A stretch of DNA of 64,000 nt from Cellulomonas alba (GTDB taxonomy: Bacteria; Actinomycetota; Actinomycetes; Actinomycetales; Cellulomonadaceae): assembly GCF_030362835.1 (NCBI RefSeq), contig NZ_JAUCGQ010000001.1, positions 2,521,461 to 2,585,460 of the forward strand. The letters run 5' to 3'. Positions 36,801-43,965 of this stretch are shown one piece after another. Below the pieces are notes generated by a model. That model did not search any database, was not told where the DNA came from, and was given only the letters and a program-made list of their open reading frames with translations. The stretch's first letter is position 1. The number at the start of each line of letters is the position of its first letter. The position numbers and the translations under genes are program-made.

Positions 36801-38376
36801 GCAGGCGCAGGCCTACACCGGCTACTGGCGCATCGGCGGCGACACCACCTGGGGTCCGCAGCCGTGGTTCAGGGGCTCGATCGACGAGTTCGCGATCTAC
36901 CCGGTGGCCCTCACGGCCAACCAGGTCGCCGCGCACTGGGCGATCGGCACCGGCGGCGTCCCGAACCAGCCGCCCGTCGCGTCCTTCACGAGCACGACGA
37001 CCGACCTCACGGCCCACCTGACGTCGACCTCGACGGACGGCGACGGCACGGTCGCGAGCTACCTGTGGACGTTCGACGACGGCACGTCGTCGACCCTGCA
37101 GAACCCTGACCACACGTTCGCCGCGGCCGGCGACCACACCGTGACCCTCGTGGTCACGGACGACGACGGCGCGACGAGCAACCCGGTCTCGCACACCGTG
37201 ACGGTCACGGCGCCGAACCAGGCCCCGACCGCCGACTTCACGGTGAGCAAGGACCAGCTCAAGGTCACGGTCGACGGCAGCGGATCGAGCGACCCCGACG
37301 GGAACGTCGCGTCCTACCGCTGGACGTTCGACGGCAACGTCTCGGCCTCGACGGGCTCGACCGCGAGCTACACGTTCCCCGACACGGGCACGTACACCGT
37401 CACGCTCCAGGTGACCGACGACCAGGGGGCGACCAGCAGCGTCGTCAGCAAGCAGGTGAGCGTCACCGCGCCGCCGCCGAACCAGGCCCCCACGGCCTCG
37501 TTCACGGTGTCGAAGACGGACCTCAAGGTCGACGTCGACGGCAGCGGGTCGAACGACCCCGACGGGAACGTCGCGTCCTACCAGTGGTCGTTCGACGGCA
37601 CGGTGGGCGGCGGCTCGGCCGCCACGGCGACGCACACGTTCGACACCGCGGGCGACCACACCGTCACGCTCGTGGTGACGGACAACCAGGGCGCGACGAG
37701 CGCGCCGGTCACCAAGACCGTCACGCTCACCGCACCGACCGGCCCGCAGACGTACGCGGCCGACGCGTTCGGTCGGACCACGGCCTCCGGCTGGGGCACG
37801 GCCGACACGGGCGGCGCGTACACGCTGAGCGGCTCGGCGAGCCTGTTCAGCGTCAACGGCGGCGTCGGCAAGATGACCGTCAACCCCGGCTCGACGCCCA
37901 AGGCACGGCTCGACGGCGTCAGCGCACGGGACGTCGACATCACGACGGACGTCGCGTTCTCGGCCCTGTCGAGCGGCACGCTGCGCGCCCTGGTCGCCGC
38001 CAGGACGAACGGCACGACGAACGACTACACGCTGTCCGTCCGCGTGGCGACGACCGGAGCGATCTCGCTGCAGCTCCTGACGCACGTCGCGGGCGTCGAG
38101 ACGGCCGTCGCGACGGCCAACGTCCCGGGCGTCACGTACGCCGCGGGGCAGACGCTCAACATCCGGTTCCAGGCCCAGGGCAACGGCTCGACCGCACTGC
38201 GCGGCCGGGTGTGGACCGCGGCGACGGAACCGACCACGTGGCAGATCACCGCCACGGACAGCGCGGCCTCGCTCCAGGCGGCCGGCGGCGTCGCGCTCAG
38301 CGCGTACTCGCCGAGCTCCACGACGGGCGCCGTCACGGCCAGCTGGGACGACTTCGCGGTCAAGTCGTCCGCCTGA
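33892..38376 (+). CDS. Giant secreted propeller, LamG and PKD surface protein
   Basis: The 1,494-residue product has a signal peptide cleaved near APSFA. A repeat-rich beta-propeller-like region follows (about 45-470, with YAAGSFST, YVTGDFSHVDGVY, YVGGNFKSV), then an FN3-like domain (about 480-565). Two LamG domains (about 565-790 and 799-1020), three PKD domains (about 1023-1283) and a C-terminal module starting DAFGRTTASGWGT complete it. The last is homologous to the two modules in the 15344-18568 product. The two LamG copies are internal duplicates. The GTG at 33892 has TGAGGA five bases upstream. No sortase motif or membrane anchor is visible. Binding of glycans outside the cell is likely; catalysis is not evident. 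Confidence 0.85.
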   Translation: MSTNMIRPRRLVAAVAAAALLTIGFAAPSFADTQPADPSDPTSPATVAADGLPTVQIDGVIWSQVTVGDTVYAAGSFSTARPAGSAAGVNTVARANLLAFNINTGALITNFAPVLDGQARAITASPDGKRIYVTGDFSHVDGVYHVRVAAFDTATNTIVPGFKSTLGSAGLAVAASNTTVYVGGNFKSVASTTGGTLIPHTYLAALDANTGAVTSFSADADAPVTSLAYSPAADKVFVGGRFTQLTSNGTVSSFYGLATVDPATGAGIPLQANTYIRDAGSQSAILSLTAQGPDVFGTGYHFGTGGNTEGVFRIDAASGNLVWDADCHGDGYSSFMTGGVVYLATHQHYCGNIGGFPQPDPWVFHYATAFTYVPTGTNKADIYGYPDHVGQPAPSLLTWYPSFYSGSYTGQNQAGWSVTGNDKYVVFGGEFPGVNGKAQQGLVRFAVSSLAPNKRGPQLNDMYGNPWNVSASSHIQGQVRVSFPTTWDQDNETLTYNVYRGSTNTAPIATKTVTAKFWLPQTQVVVDNNLPLGSSQTYFVTATDPFGNKATAPAVTVTVNSTDTLSSYGSAVYNDGASDWWRLGEPSGSGVDDWAGALPMVANSGVTRGITGAVGGDSNTASHFDGTSNGFAATQTPIPGPNTFSIEAWFRTTTTAGGKIVGFGNANTGTSNNYDRHIYMDTSGKVYFGVYPGSSQTLQTSKAYNDGKWHQVAASLGPNGMQLFVDGARIASRADVTSAQAYSGYWRIGGDSPWSGAAFFNGDIDDVSIYPTPLTRAQVDAHWVAAGNTSTIPPAPADAYGAAVYNAGPDLYWRLGETSGTTAADSGPSSNNGSYKGNVTRNVTSGELVPTGNKGVSFNGNSNNLVSSVNSFTNPSTYSEELWFRTSTTTGGKLVGFGDAQTGTSGSYDRHVYMETGGQLTFGVWTGQANTITTSTAYNDNKWHYLVATQSADGMKLYVDGALQGTNPQTQAQAYTGYWRIGGDTTWGPQPWFRGSIDEFAIYPVALTANQVAAHWAIGTGGVPNQPPVASFTSTTTDLTAHLTSTSTDGDGTVASYLWTFDDGTSSTLQNPDHTFAAAGDHTVTLVVTDDDGATSNPVSHTVTVTAPNQAPTADFTVSKDQLKVTVDGSGSSDPDGNVASYRWTFDGNVSASTGSTASYTFPDTGTYTVTLQVTDDQGATSSVVSKQVSVTAPPPNQAPTASFTVSKTDLKVDVDGSGSNDPDGNVASYQWSFDGTVGGGSAATATHTFDTAGDHTVTLVVTDNQGATSAPVTKTVTLTAPTGPQTYAADAFGRTTASGWGTADTGGAYTLSGSASLFSVNGGVGKMTVNPGSTPKARLDGVSARDVDITTDVAFSALSSGTLRALVAARTNGTTNDYTLSVRVATTGAISLQLLTHVAGVETAVATANVPGVTYAAGQTLNIRFQAQGNGSTALRGRVWTAATEPTTWQITATDSAASLQAAGGVALSAYSPSSTTGAVTASWDDFAVKSSA

Positions 38377-38397
38377 CCAGCAGCACCGAGCGAGCGG

Positions 38398-38438
38398 CGT
38401 GGGCCGCCACGGGTCCTCGACACCCGTGGCGGCCCACG
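38398..38438 (+). terminator. Strong hairpin terminator after the surface protein gene
   Basis: A perfect 17-bp stem (38398-38414 with 38422-38438) and a seven-base loop begin 21 bases after the stop codon. No T-run follows. Confidence 0.75.
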
Positions 38439-38477
38439 TCACACTGGGCCAACTCGAGGGAGCGGGGGGAGCACGCG

Positions 38478-39854
38478 ATGTCGTCGGGCGCCTCCGTCGA
38501 CCGGTTGACGGCACTCCTGGTGGCGGCGACGCTCGTCGCGCTGTGGGCGGTGGTGTCACGGCGTCGTCCCATGCTGGCGATCGCCGCGCTGCTCGTGATG
38601 CTGTGCTTCGTGCCGCCGTGGATCGGCGTGAACCTCAAGATCTTCGTGACGCCGCTGACGGTGGCGTGCCTCGTCGTGGCGATCGCGCTGTGGCGCACCC
38701 GGCGGGCGCGGATGCAGCCGTTCGACCTCGTGATGGTGCTGGTCCTCGGGATCATCGCGCTGTCGTTCGTCCTCGGGTGGGTGCCGCTCGAGCAGGCGTA
38801 CGGCGCGGTCGTCGGGTGGGGGATCGCCTACGTCGCCGGCCGTGTCGCGGGCACCGGCGTGCCCGAGAAGCGTCTGTCCACCGCGATCGCCGTGGCTTTC
38901 GGCATCGTGTCGGTGCTCGTCGTCGTCGAGTTCGTGACGCGGCACAACCCGTTCCTCGACCTGCACATGGGCAGCGCGTCCGCGTACCAGCGCTGGGGCA
39001 CCCAGCAGGTCCGCGGTGGCGTCCCGCGCCAGGAGGGCGCCTTCGGCCACTCGATCGCGCTCGGCGGCTCGCTCGCCATGGCGATGCCGTTCGTGTGGTC
39101 GAGCGCGCTGCGCTCGTGGCTCAAGGCGGTGACGATCGTGCTGGTCGCGACCGCCGCCGTGCTGACGTTCAGCCGCATCGGCATCGGGTGCACCGCGCTC
39201 GCCGTCGCGCTGTGCGTCATCCTGCTCCGCGACGGGGTCTCGCGGGCGTTCCGGATCGCGACCGTGACGCTCGTGATCGTGGGGACGCTGGTCGCCGTGC
39301 CGCTCGCGACGGGCGTCTTCGACGCGGCGGGCGCCGAGGCGACGGACAGCGCGGACTACCGGGGGCTCCTCGTGTCGCTCCTGCCGACGATGGCGTGGCT
39401 CGGCCAGTCGTCCTCGGCCGCCCAGGACTCGGCGGGGACGCGCACGTTCGGCGCGTTCGGGTCGATCGACAGCACGCCGATCCTGGTCGGGCTCAACTAC
39501 GGGCTCGCGGTGCTCCTGATCCTCGCCGTCTCGGCGGCGCTCGGGGCGGTCGCGCTGGTGCGCGGCCACCGCAGCCCGGCGCTCGTCGCCGTCGTGGCGG
39601 TGCTCCCGGGCCTCACGAGCGTCGCGTTCATCACCCAGTTCACGACGTGGTTCTGGTTCGTCGTCGGAGTCGCCGTGTCCCAGACGGCGCTCGTCGTGAT
39701 CGCCCGGCCGTCGGCCGCGGCGGCGCTGTCGCCGCCCGCCCGTGAGCCGGACCGGGCGGAGTTCGCCCGCCCCGACCCGGTCGCCGCGGTGGTGCCCGGT
39801 GGTTCAATCGCTGGACGGCGAGAGGATGAGGTGTGTCGCTCCACGACTTCCTGA
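38478..39854 (+). CDS. O-antigen ligase/polymerase-like membrane protein (Wzy)
   Basis: The 458-residue protein has about ten hydrophobic helices and a long extracytoplasmic loop between residues 280 and 350, the usual layout of Wzy polymerases and WaaL-like ligases. The motif FGHSIALGGSLA and the loop segment with DSAGTRTFGAFGSIDSTPI resemble this superfamily. GGGGGAG precedes the ATG. The coding region runs 22 bases into the following Wzz/kinase gene, so the two are translationally linked. Polymerising the flipped repeat units is the most likely role. Confidence 0.85.
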   Translation: MSSGASVDRLTALLVAATLVALWAVVSRRRPMLAIAALLVMLCFVPPWIGVNLKIFVTPLTVACLVVAIALWRTRRARMQPFDLVMVLVLGIIALSFVLGWVPLEQAYGAVVGWGIAYVAGRVAGTGVPEKRLSTAIAVAFGIVSVLVVVEFVTRHNPFLDLHMGSASAYQRWGTQQVRGGVPRQEGAFGHSIALGGSLAMAMPFVWSSALRSWLKAVTIVLVATAAVLTFSRIGIGCTALAVALCVILLRDGVSRAFRIATVTLVIVGTLVAVPLATGVFDAAGAEATDSADYRGLLVSLLPTMAWLGQSSSAAQDSAGTRTFGAFGSIDSTPILVGLNYGLAVLLILAVSAALGAVALVRGHRSPALVAVVAVLPGLTSVAFITQFTTWFWFVVGVAVSQTALVVIARPSAAAALSPPAREPDRAEFARPDPVAAVVPGGSIAGRREDEVCRSTTS

Positions 39855-41875
39855 CGGTGCTGCGCAAGCGCTGGGTCTGGGTGCTCGTCCCGGTCCTGGT
39901 GCTCGGCGGCCTCGTCACCGCGCTCTCGATGCGCGCGACGCCGGTCTACCGGGCGACGGCGAGCATGTACGTCGCGCTCAGCGCGGGCAACACCGCGTCC
40001 GACCTCAACCAGGGCTCGACCTTCACGCAGAGCCAGATGACGTCGTTCGCCCGCCTCGCGACGCTGCCCATCGTGACCGGCCCCGTGGTCGAGAAGCTGG
40101 GCCTGTCGGTGCCGCCCAAGCAGTTCGCGCACTCGGTCTCGGCCGCGACGCCGCAGGGCACGTCGATCCTCTCGGTCTCGGTGACGAGCGCGGACCCGCA
40201 GCGTGCCGCGGCGGGCGCCAACGCCGTCGCGGCGCAGCTCGTGAAGGTCGTCGAGAGCCTCGCGCCCACCGGCACCGACGGGCGCAGCACCATCCAGGCG
40301 ACGGTCGTCGACGAGGCGACCCCCCCGAGCTACCCGATCGCGCCCAACACGAAGCGCAACGTGATCGGCGCGGTGTTCGCCGGCCTCGTGCTCGGGCTGC
40401 TGCTCGCGTTCCTGCGCGAGGCGCTCGACACCCGGGTCCGCCGCCCGGAGGACGTGGCAGCGGCGATCGACGTGCCGATCGTCGGGTCCGTCCGCTCGCT
40501 CCGCCGCGTCCAGGACGCGTCCCCGCTCGCGATGGCGCCCGGGGGTGGGCAGTCCGAGGACTTCCGCCGGGTGCGGACGAACCTGCAGATGATCGGCAAG
40601 GTCGGCCGGTTCAAGTCGTTCGTCATCTCGTCCGCCATCGCGGCCGAGGGCAAGACCCACGTCTCGGTGCGCGTGGCCGCCGCGTTCGCCGCGGCGGGAG
40701 ACCGCACCCTGCTGATCGACGCCGACCTGCGGCGCCCGGCGGTCGCCGACGAGCTCGGGCTCGAGGGGAGCGTCGGGCTCACGGAGTGCCTCGTCGGGCG
40801 GTCGTCGCTGGCCGAGGTCGTCCAGCCGCTCGGCGACCGGCTCACGGTGCTCGCGTCGGGCGCGATCCCGCCGAACGCGAGCGAGCTGCTGTCGTCGCGC
40901 GAGTTCGAGGACCTGCTCGAGGCCGTGCGGGCCGACTACGACACCGTCGTGATCGACGCGCCGCCGCTGCTGCCCGTGTCGGACGGCGTGCTGATCTCGC
41001 GGCTCACGACAGGCCTCATCCTGGTCGTCGACGCCTCGCGCACCCGGCGCGCCCAGGTCCGTCGTGCGGTCGAGTCCGTGCGCGTCGGCGGCGGCCGCGT
41101 CTCGGGCGTGGTGCTGAACAAGGTCAAGGGCGGCTCCGAGGAGAGCTACGCCTACGTGCACGACGACAAGCGACGTCGTCGCCGGCGGAGCCGTGCCCGC
41201 GGTCACGTGGTCCCGGGGCCGTCCCCGCAGCCGCCCACGTCGCGGTCGCGGCGCAAGAAGGAGGCGCCCGACGTCCCGGTCGGGGCGCCCGAGTCCGTCG
41301 CCCCGCTCTGGCCCGCTGCGCTCGCCGCGCCCGAGGTCGCGGCGAAGGCGTCGTCGGAGCCGGCCGCCGCGGCTCCCGTGGCGGCCCGCCGCGACGAGGG
41401 CGCCACAGGCGAACCGCGCGCTGCCGCGGCGGTGCCCGCCGAGCGTCCCGCGGAGGCGCGCGACGCGGCGGACGCGGCTCCGGCCGTCGGGGGTCGCGAG
41501 GTCGTGAGCAGCGGCGCGCCGTCGCCGGACGCGCCGGTCCGGCTGCCGTCTGCGGTCTCGGCGCCGGTCGACCCGCACGGCACGCCTGCGCGGGTCGCCG
41601 CCCCGGCGTCGGCCGCCGAGTCGACGGACCGCTCCGACGCCGCCGGACCCGCCGGACCCGCCGGACCTCCTTCCGACCGACGTGACGGCGTGCCCACCGC
41701 GTCCGGAGCGGCCGACCTGGTGTCCGGCCAGCGGGACGGGGCTCCGGGCAGTGGCGGGACGGTCGAGCCCGCACCGGATCGGACCGACGCCCCCCGGCCG
41801 GCCGACGCGGACGCGGTCCGTCCGGCCGCGACGGAGCTCGCCGGCGCGGACCCTGCGGCGCCTGTGCAGCGCTGA
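39833..41875 (+). CDS. Fused Wzz chain-length regulator and BY-type kinase with long tail
   Basis: The 680-residue protein has two membrane helices (about 16-33 and 177-193) that flank an external Wzz domain, with the proline-rich PPSYPIAP before the second helix. A cytoplasmic P-loop domain follows: Walker A AEGKTHVS (lysine 274), Walker A' LLIDADLRRP (about 293) and Walker B VVIDAPPLLP (about 372). The Walker A lacks the first glycine usual in BY-kinases. After Walker B only two tyrosines remain (439 and 441, in SYAYVHDD). They are followed by a run of arginines and about 240 residues of Ala/Pro-rich tail without any tyrosine. It should set polymer length. No partner phosphatase gene is seen. 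Confidence 0.88.
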   Translation: MSLHDFLTVLRKRWVWVLVPVLVLGGLVTALSMRATPVYRATASMYVALSAGNTASDLNQGSTFTQSQMTSFARLATLPIVTGPVVEKLGLSVPPKQFAHSVSAATPQGTSILSVSVTSADPQRAAAGANAVAAQLVKVVESLAPTGTDGRSTIQATVVDEATPPSYPIAPNTKRNVIGAVFAGLVLGLLLAFLREALDTRVRRPEDVAAAIDVPIVGSVRSLRRVQDASPLAMAPGGGQSEDFRRVRTNLQMIGKVGRFKSFVISSAIAAEGKTHVSVRVAAAFAAAGDRTLLIDADLRRPAVADELGLEGSVGLTECLVGRSSLAEVVQPLGDRLTVLASGAIPPNASELLSSREFEDLLEAVRADYDTVVIDAPPLLPVSDGVLISRLTTGLILVVDASRTRRAQVRRAVESVRVGGGRVSGVVLNKVKGGSEESYAYVHDDKRRRRRRSRARGHVVPGPSPQPPTSRSRRKKEAPDVPVGAPESVAPLWPAALAAPEVAAKASSEPAAAAPVAARRDEGATGEPRAAAAVPAERPAEARDAADAAPAVGGREVVSSGAPSPDAPVRLPSAVSAPVDPHGTPARVAAPASAAESTDRSDAAGPAGPAGPPSDRRDGVPTASGAADLVSGQRDGAPGSGGTVEPAPDRTDAPRPADADAVRPAATELAGADPAAPVQR

Positions 41876-41893
41876 CCCGGTGGCCGTGGTGGA

Positions 41894-41957
41894 GCGGGCG
41901 CCGGACGGCACGGTGCGATGGAGGGCGCGGTGCAGCGGGCGCCGGACGGCACGGTGC
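41894..41957 (+). repeat. Two 23-bp direct repeats
   Basis: The 23 bases at 41894-41916 recur exactly at 41935-41957, in the gap between the Wzz/kinase stop and the convergent acyltransferase stop. Confidence 0.75.
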
Positions 41958-41972
41958 AGCGCGGGCCGTGCC
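41948..41972. terminator. Hairpin between convergent genes
   Basis: GGCACGG and CCGTGCC form a 7-bp stem with an 11-base loop; it may end transcription from both sides. Confidence 0.35.
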
Positions 41973-41982
41973 CGGGCGGTCG

Positions 41983-43131
41983 TCAGGCGGCGGGCGTCGC
42001 CTCGACGGCGGCGGGAGCTGCCGCCACGGGTGCGGCTGCGGCCGGAGCGGCCATGCGTCGCGTCCCCTTCAGCCGCAGCGCCTGCCGCTCGACGCCGAAC
42101 CAGGACGCGGCGGCGAGCGGCGCGGTCGCCACGACGGACGCCACCGCGAAGACCGGGACGGGCAGGGCCGCGAGCCCGAGCGTCGCGAGGAGCTGCTGGG
42201 CGGGGAACGCGTAGACGTACGTGCCGTACGACAGGTCGTGCCGGAGGTTCCACCGAGGCGCGCGCAGGAGCGTCCCCGTGCCGATCGCGAGGTAGGCGAG
42301 CGCGGGCGCGGCGAGCAGGCGGTAGTCCGGCAGCAGCGTCGCCGCGACGAGCACGCCTGCGGCCAGCGCGAGCAGCGCGCGCGTCAGCCGGACGCGGTCC
42401 TGCCAGACGAGCACGAGGGCGCCCGCCGAGAACATGAGGGCGAACCGGGCGCCCTGCACCACGTAGCCGTTGTGGACGACGTGCGCGTCCACCGCGGCCG
42501 CAGCCGCGAGCGAGCCGACGAAGAGCGCCGTGACCGTCTGGCGGGGGTACCGCAACGCGCCCGCGACCCCGAGCGCGGCGACGCCGAGGTAGCAGTACAG
42601 CTCCCAGATCAGCGTCCAGAGCGAGCCGTCCCACACGCCGGGGTAGGGGACCGCGCTCGGCGTGCCGTCGATGCCCCACTCGCGGACCTTCACCCCGGCG
42701 TTCACGACGACGTAGTGCGCCATGCCGCCGACCGAGACGTGCGCGCCCGACACGGCGGCCGCGACCGGCGCGATCACGAACGCCGTCACCGCCAGGCACA
42801 CCCACAGGCCGGGGAGCAGGCGCAGGAAGCGCGCCTTCAGGAACGGCCAGAGGTGCGGACGGCTGATCCACGAGCGCACGATCAGGAAGCCGGAGATCGC
42901 GAAGAAGCCGTCGACGAAGACGTTCCCGAGGAGCTGGCTCGCGGGCCGCCAGCCGAGCGTCGAGCCGGTCAGCGGGAACGAGTGCCACCCGATGACGCCC
43001 ACCGCGAGGACCAGCCGCAGCAGGTTCAGCCCGTTGTGCCGGGCGTCGAACGAGCCGCCGATGGTGGCGCGTTGGCTCGGTCCCGGTCCACCCTCCGGGT
43101 CGGCCGACACGCGTGCTGTGGTGGACGTCAC
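41983..43131 (-). CDS. Membrane acyltransferase, acyltransferase-3 family
   Basis: The 382-residue protein has about ten membrane helices and the acyltransferase-3 pattern. FDARHNGLNLLRLVLAVGVIGWHSFP carries the conserved histidine near residue 49, and GFFAISGFLIVRSW and FLKARFLRLLPGLW follow. Such enzymes, for example OafA and Wzh-like proteins, acetylate or succinylate exported sugars. The C-terminal tail is Ala/Pro-rich. A minus-strand -10 (TAGCAT, 43143-43138) lies six bases before the GTG, so the message is probably leaderless. It likely modifies the polymer of this locus. Confidence 0.9.
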   Translation of the reverse strand: MTSTTARVSADPEGGPGPSQRATIGGSFDARHNGLNLLRLVLAVGVIGWHSFPLTGSTLGWRPASQLLGNVFVDGFFAISGFLIVRSWISRPHLWPFLKARFLRLLPGLWVCLAVTAFVIAPVAAAVSGAHVSVGGMAHYVVVNAGVKVREWGIDGTPSAVPYPGVWDGSLWTLIWELYCYLGVAALGVAGALRYPRQTVTALFVGSLAAAAAVDAHVVHNGYVVQGARFALMFSAGALVLVWQDRVRLTRALLALAAGVLVAATLLPDYRLLAAPALAYLAIGTGTLLRAPRWNLRHDLSYGTYVYAFPAQQLLATLGLAALPVPVFAVASVVATAPLAAASWFGVERQALRLKGTRRMAAPAAAAPVAAAPAAVEATPAA

Positions 43132-43137
43132 TCCCGG

Positions 43138-43143
43138 ATGCTA
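43138..43143 (-). promoter_or_regulatory. -10 of leaderless acyltransferase promoter
   Basis: TAGCAT on the minus strand, six bases before the GTG at 43131. Confidence 0.5.
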
Positions 43144-43232
43144 GGCCGCGCTCCGACCGGTTCGACACGTTCTGCGCGCGTTATCACCCGTACCCCATTG
43201 GTGTTCTTTGCGCATTTCATCCGTTCGCCTGC

Positions 43233-43248
43233 TGTCCGATATGTCCGG
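43233..43248 (-). promoter_or_regulatory. Tandem CGGACA element before tagD-like gene
   Basis: CCGGACATATCGGACA on the minus strand contains two CGGACA units nine bases apart. It lies just upstream of a -10-like TAACCT (43256-43261), so it overlaps the -35 region of the cytidylyltransferase gene. Confidence 0.5.
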
Positions 43249-43320
43249 CACGACCTAACCTCGTCGGTGTCCCCGTCGTCATCGGTGCCGGCGTCGTCAC
43301 GCATCGAAGGAGCAAGGCAG

Positions 43321-43773
43321 ATGGCACAGCGCATCGGTTACGCCGCGGGGGCGTTCGACCTGTTCCACGTCGGGCACCTCAACATCCTCCGGCAGGCACG
43401 CCAGCACTGCGACGTCCTCATCGCGGGGGTCGTCGCCGACGAGGTCCTCGAGATCACCAAGGGCCGGCGGCCGGTCGTGCCGCTGGCGGAGCGCATGGAG
43501 ATCGTCAGCCACATATCGTTCGTCGACCGCGTGCACGCCGAGATCCACCTCGACAAGCTCGACACGTGGCGCGACGTCGGCTTCGACCTGTTCTTCAAGG
43601 GTGACGACTGGCGCGGGACGCCCAAGGGCCTCGACCTCGAGCGCCGGTTCGCCGACGTCGGCGTCGAGGTCGTCTACTTCCCGTACACGCTGCACACGTC
43701 GAGCACCCAGCTGCGGCACGCGCTCGACGTGCTGACGGGCGGCACCGGCGCGGCGGTCGTCGCCGCGCAGTAG
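43321..43773 (+). CDS. TagD-like glycerol-3-phosphate cytidylyltransferase
   Basis: The 150-residue protein belongs to the nucleotidyltransferase HxGH family. It has GAFDLFHVGHLNILRQAR near residue 12, RRPVVPLAERMEIV near 50 and TSSTQLR near 129, which corresponds to the RxxxISTT-type C-terminal motif. Relatives make CDP-glycerol or another CDP-alcohol from CTP. AAGGAG precedes the ATG by eight bases. As the last gene of the polysaccharide locus it could supply the CDP-alcohol phosphotransferase encoded at 21983. The alcohol is not certain. Confidence 0.85.
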   Translation: MAQRIGYAAGAFDLFHVGHLNILRQARQHCDVLIAGVVADEVLEITKGRRPVVPLAERMEIVSHISFVDRVHAEIHLDKLDTWRDVGFDLFFKGDDWRGTPKGLDLERRFADVGVEVVYFPYTLHTSSTQLRHALDVLTGGTGAAVVAAQ

Positions 43774-43775
43774 AG

Positions 43776-43790
43776 CGGGCGAGCCGCCCG
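43776..43790 (+). terminator. Small GC hairpin after tagD-like gene
   Basis: CGGGCG-AGC-CGCCCG begins three bases after the stop codon. Confidence 0.4.
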
Positions 43791-43894
43791 GCGGGAGTCC
43801 GGAGCGCGGGGCGCGTCCACGGCGCGCGCCGGTCCAGAGCGTGCGCCGACGCGTCGGTGGCCGGCGCTCGAGCGTGCCTGTCGGACGCGCTTCG

Positions 43895-43900
43895 TAGACT
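43895..43900 (+). promoter_or_regulatory. -10 of mfd promoter
   Basis: TAGACT, 65 bases before the mfd ATG; no clear -35. Confidence 0.4.
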
Positions 43901-43965
43901 GGGAGCATCCCCCCGCTCCGCGGATCGGGAGTTCTTGTCGTGCCCGGACGAGGAGCAGATCACCC

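Noticed and set aside
32740..38559. A 1,939-codon open frame on the minus strand
   Set aside because: It lies opposite three genuine genes, is full of Arg/Val/Ala low-complexity sequence and shows no domain. Long antisense frames are expected in DNA with a very GC-rich third codon position.
39833..39854. Frameshift between the polymerase and Wzz/kinase genes
   Set aside because: Both proteins have complete domains; the 22-base overlap is a normal coupling of two separate genes.
13750..43773. Prophage or integrative element
   Set aside because: No integrase, transposase, phage structural gene or attachment repeat was found; the content is a coherent polysaccharide locus.
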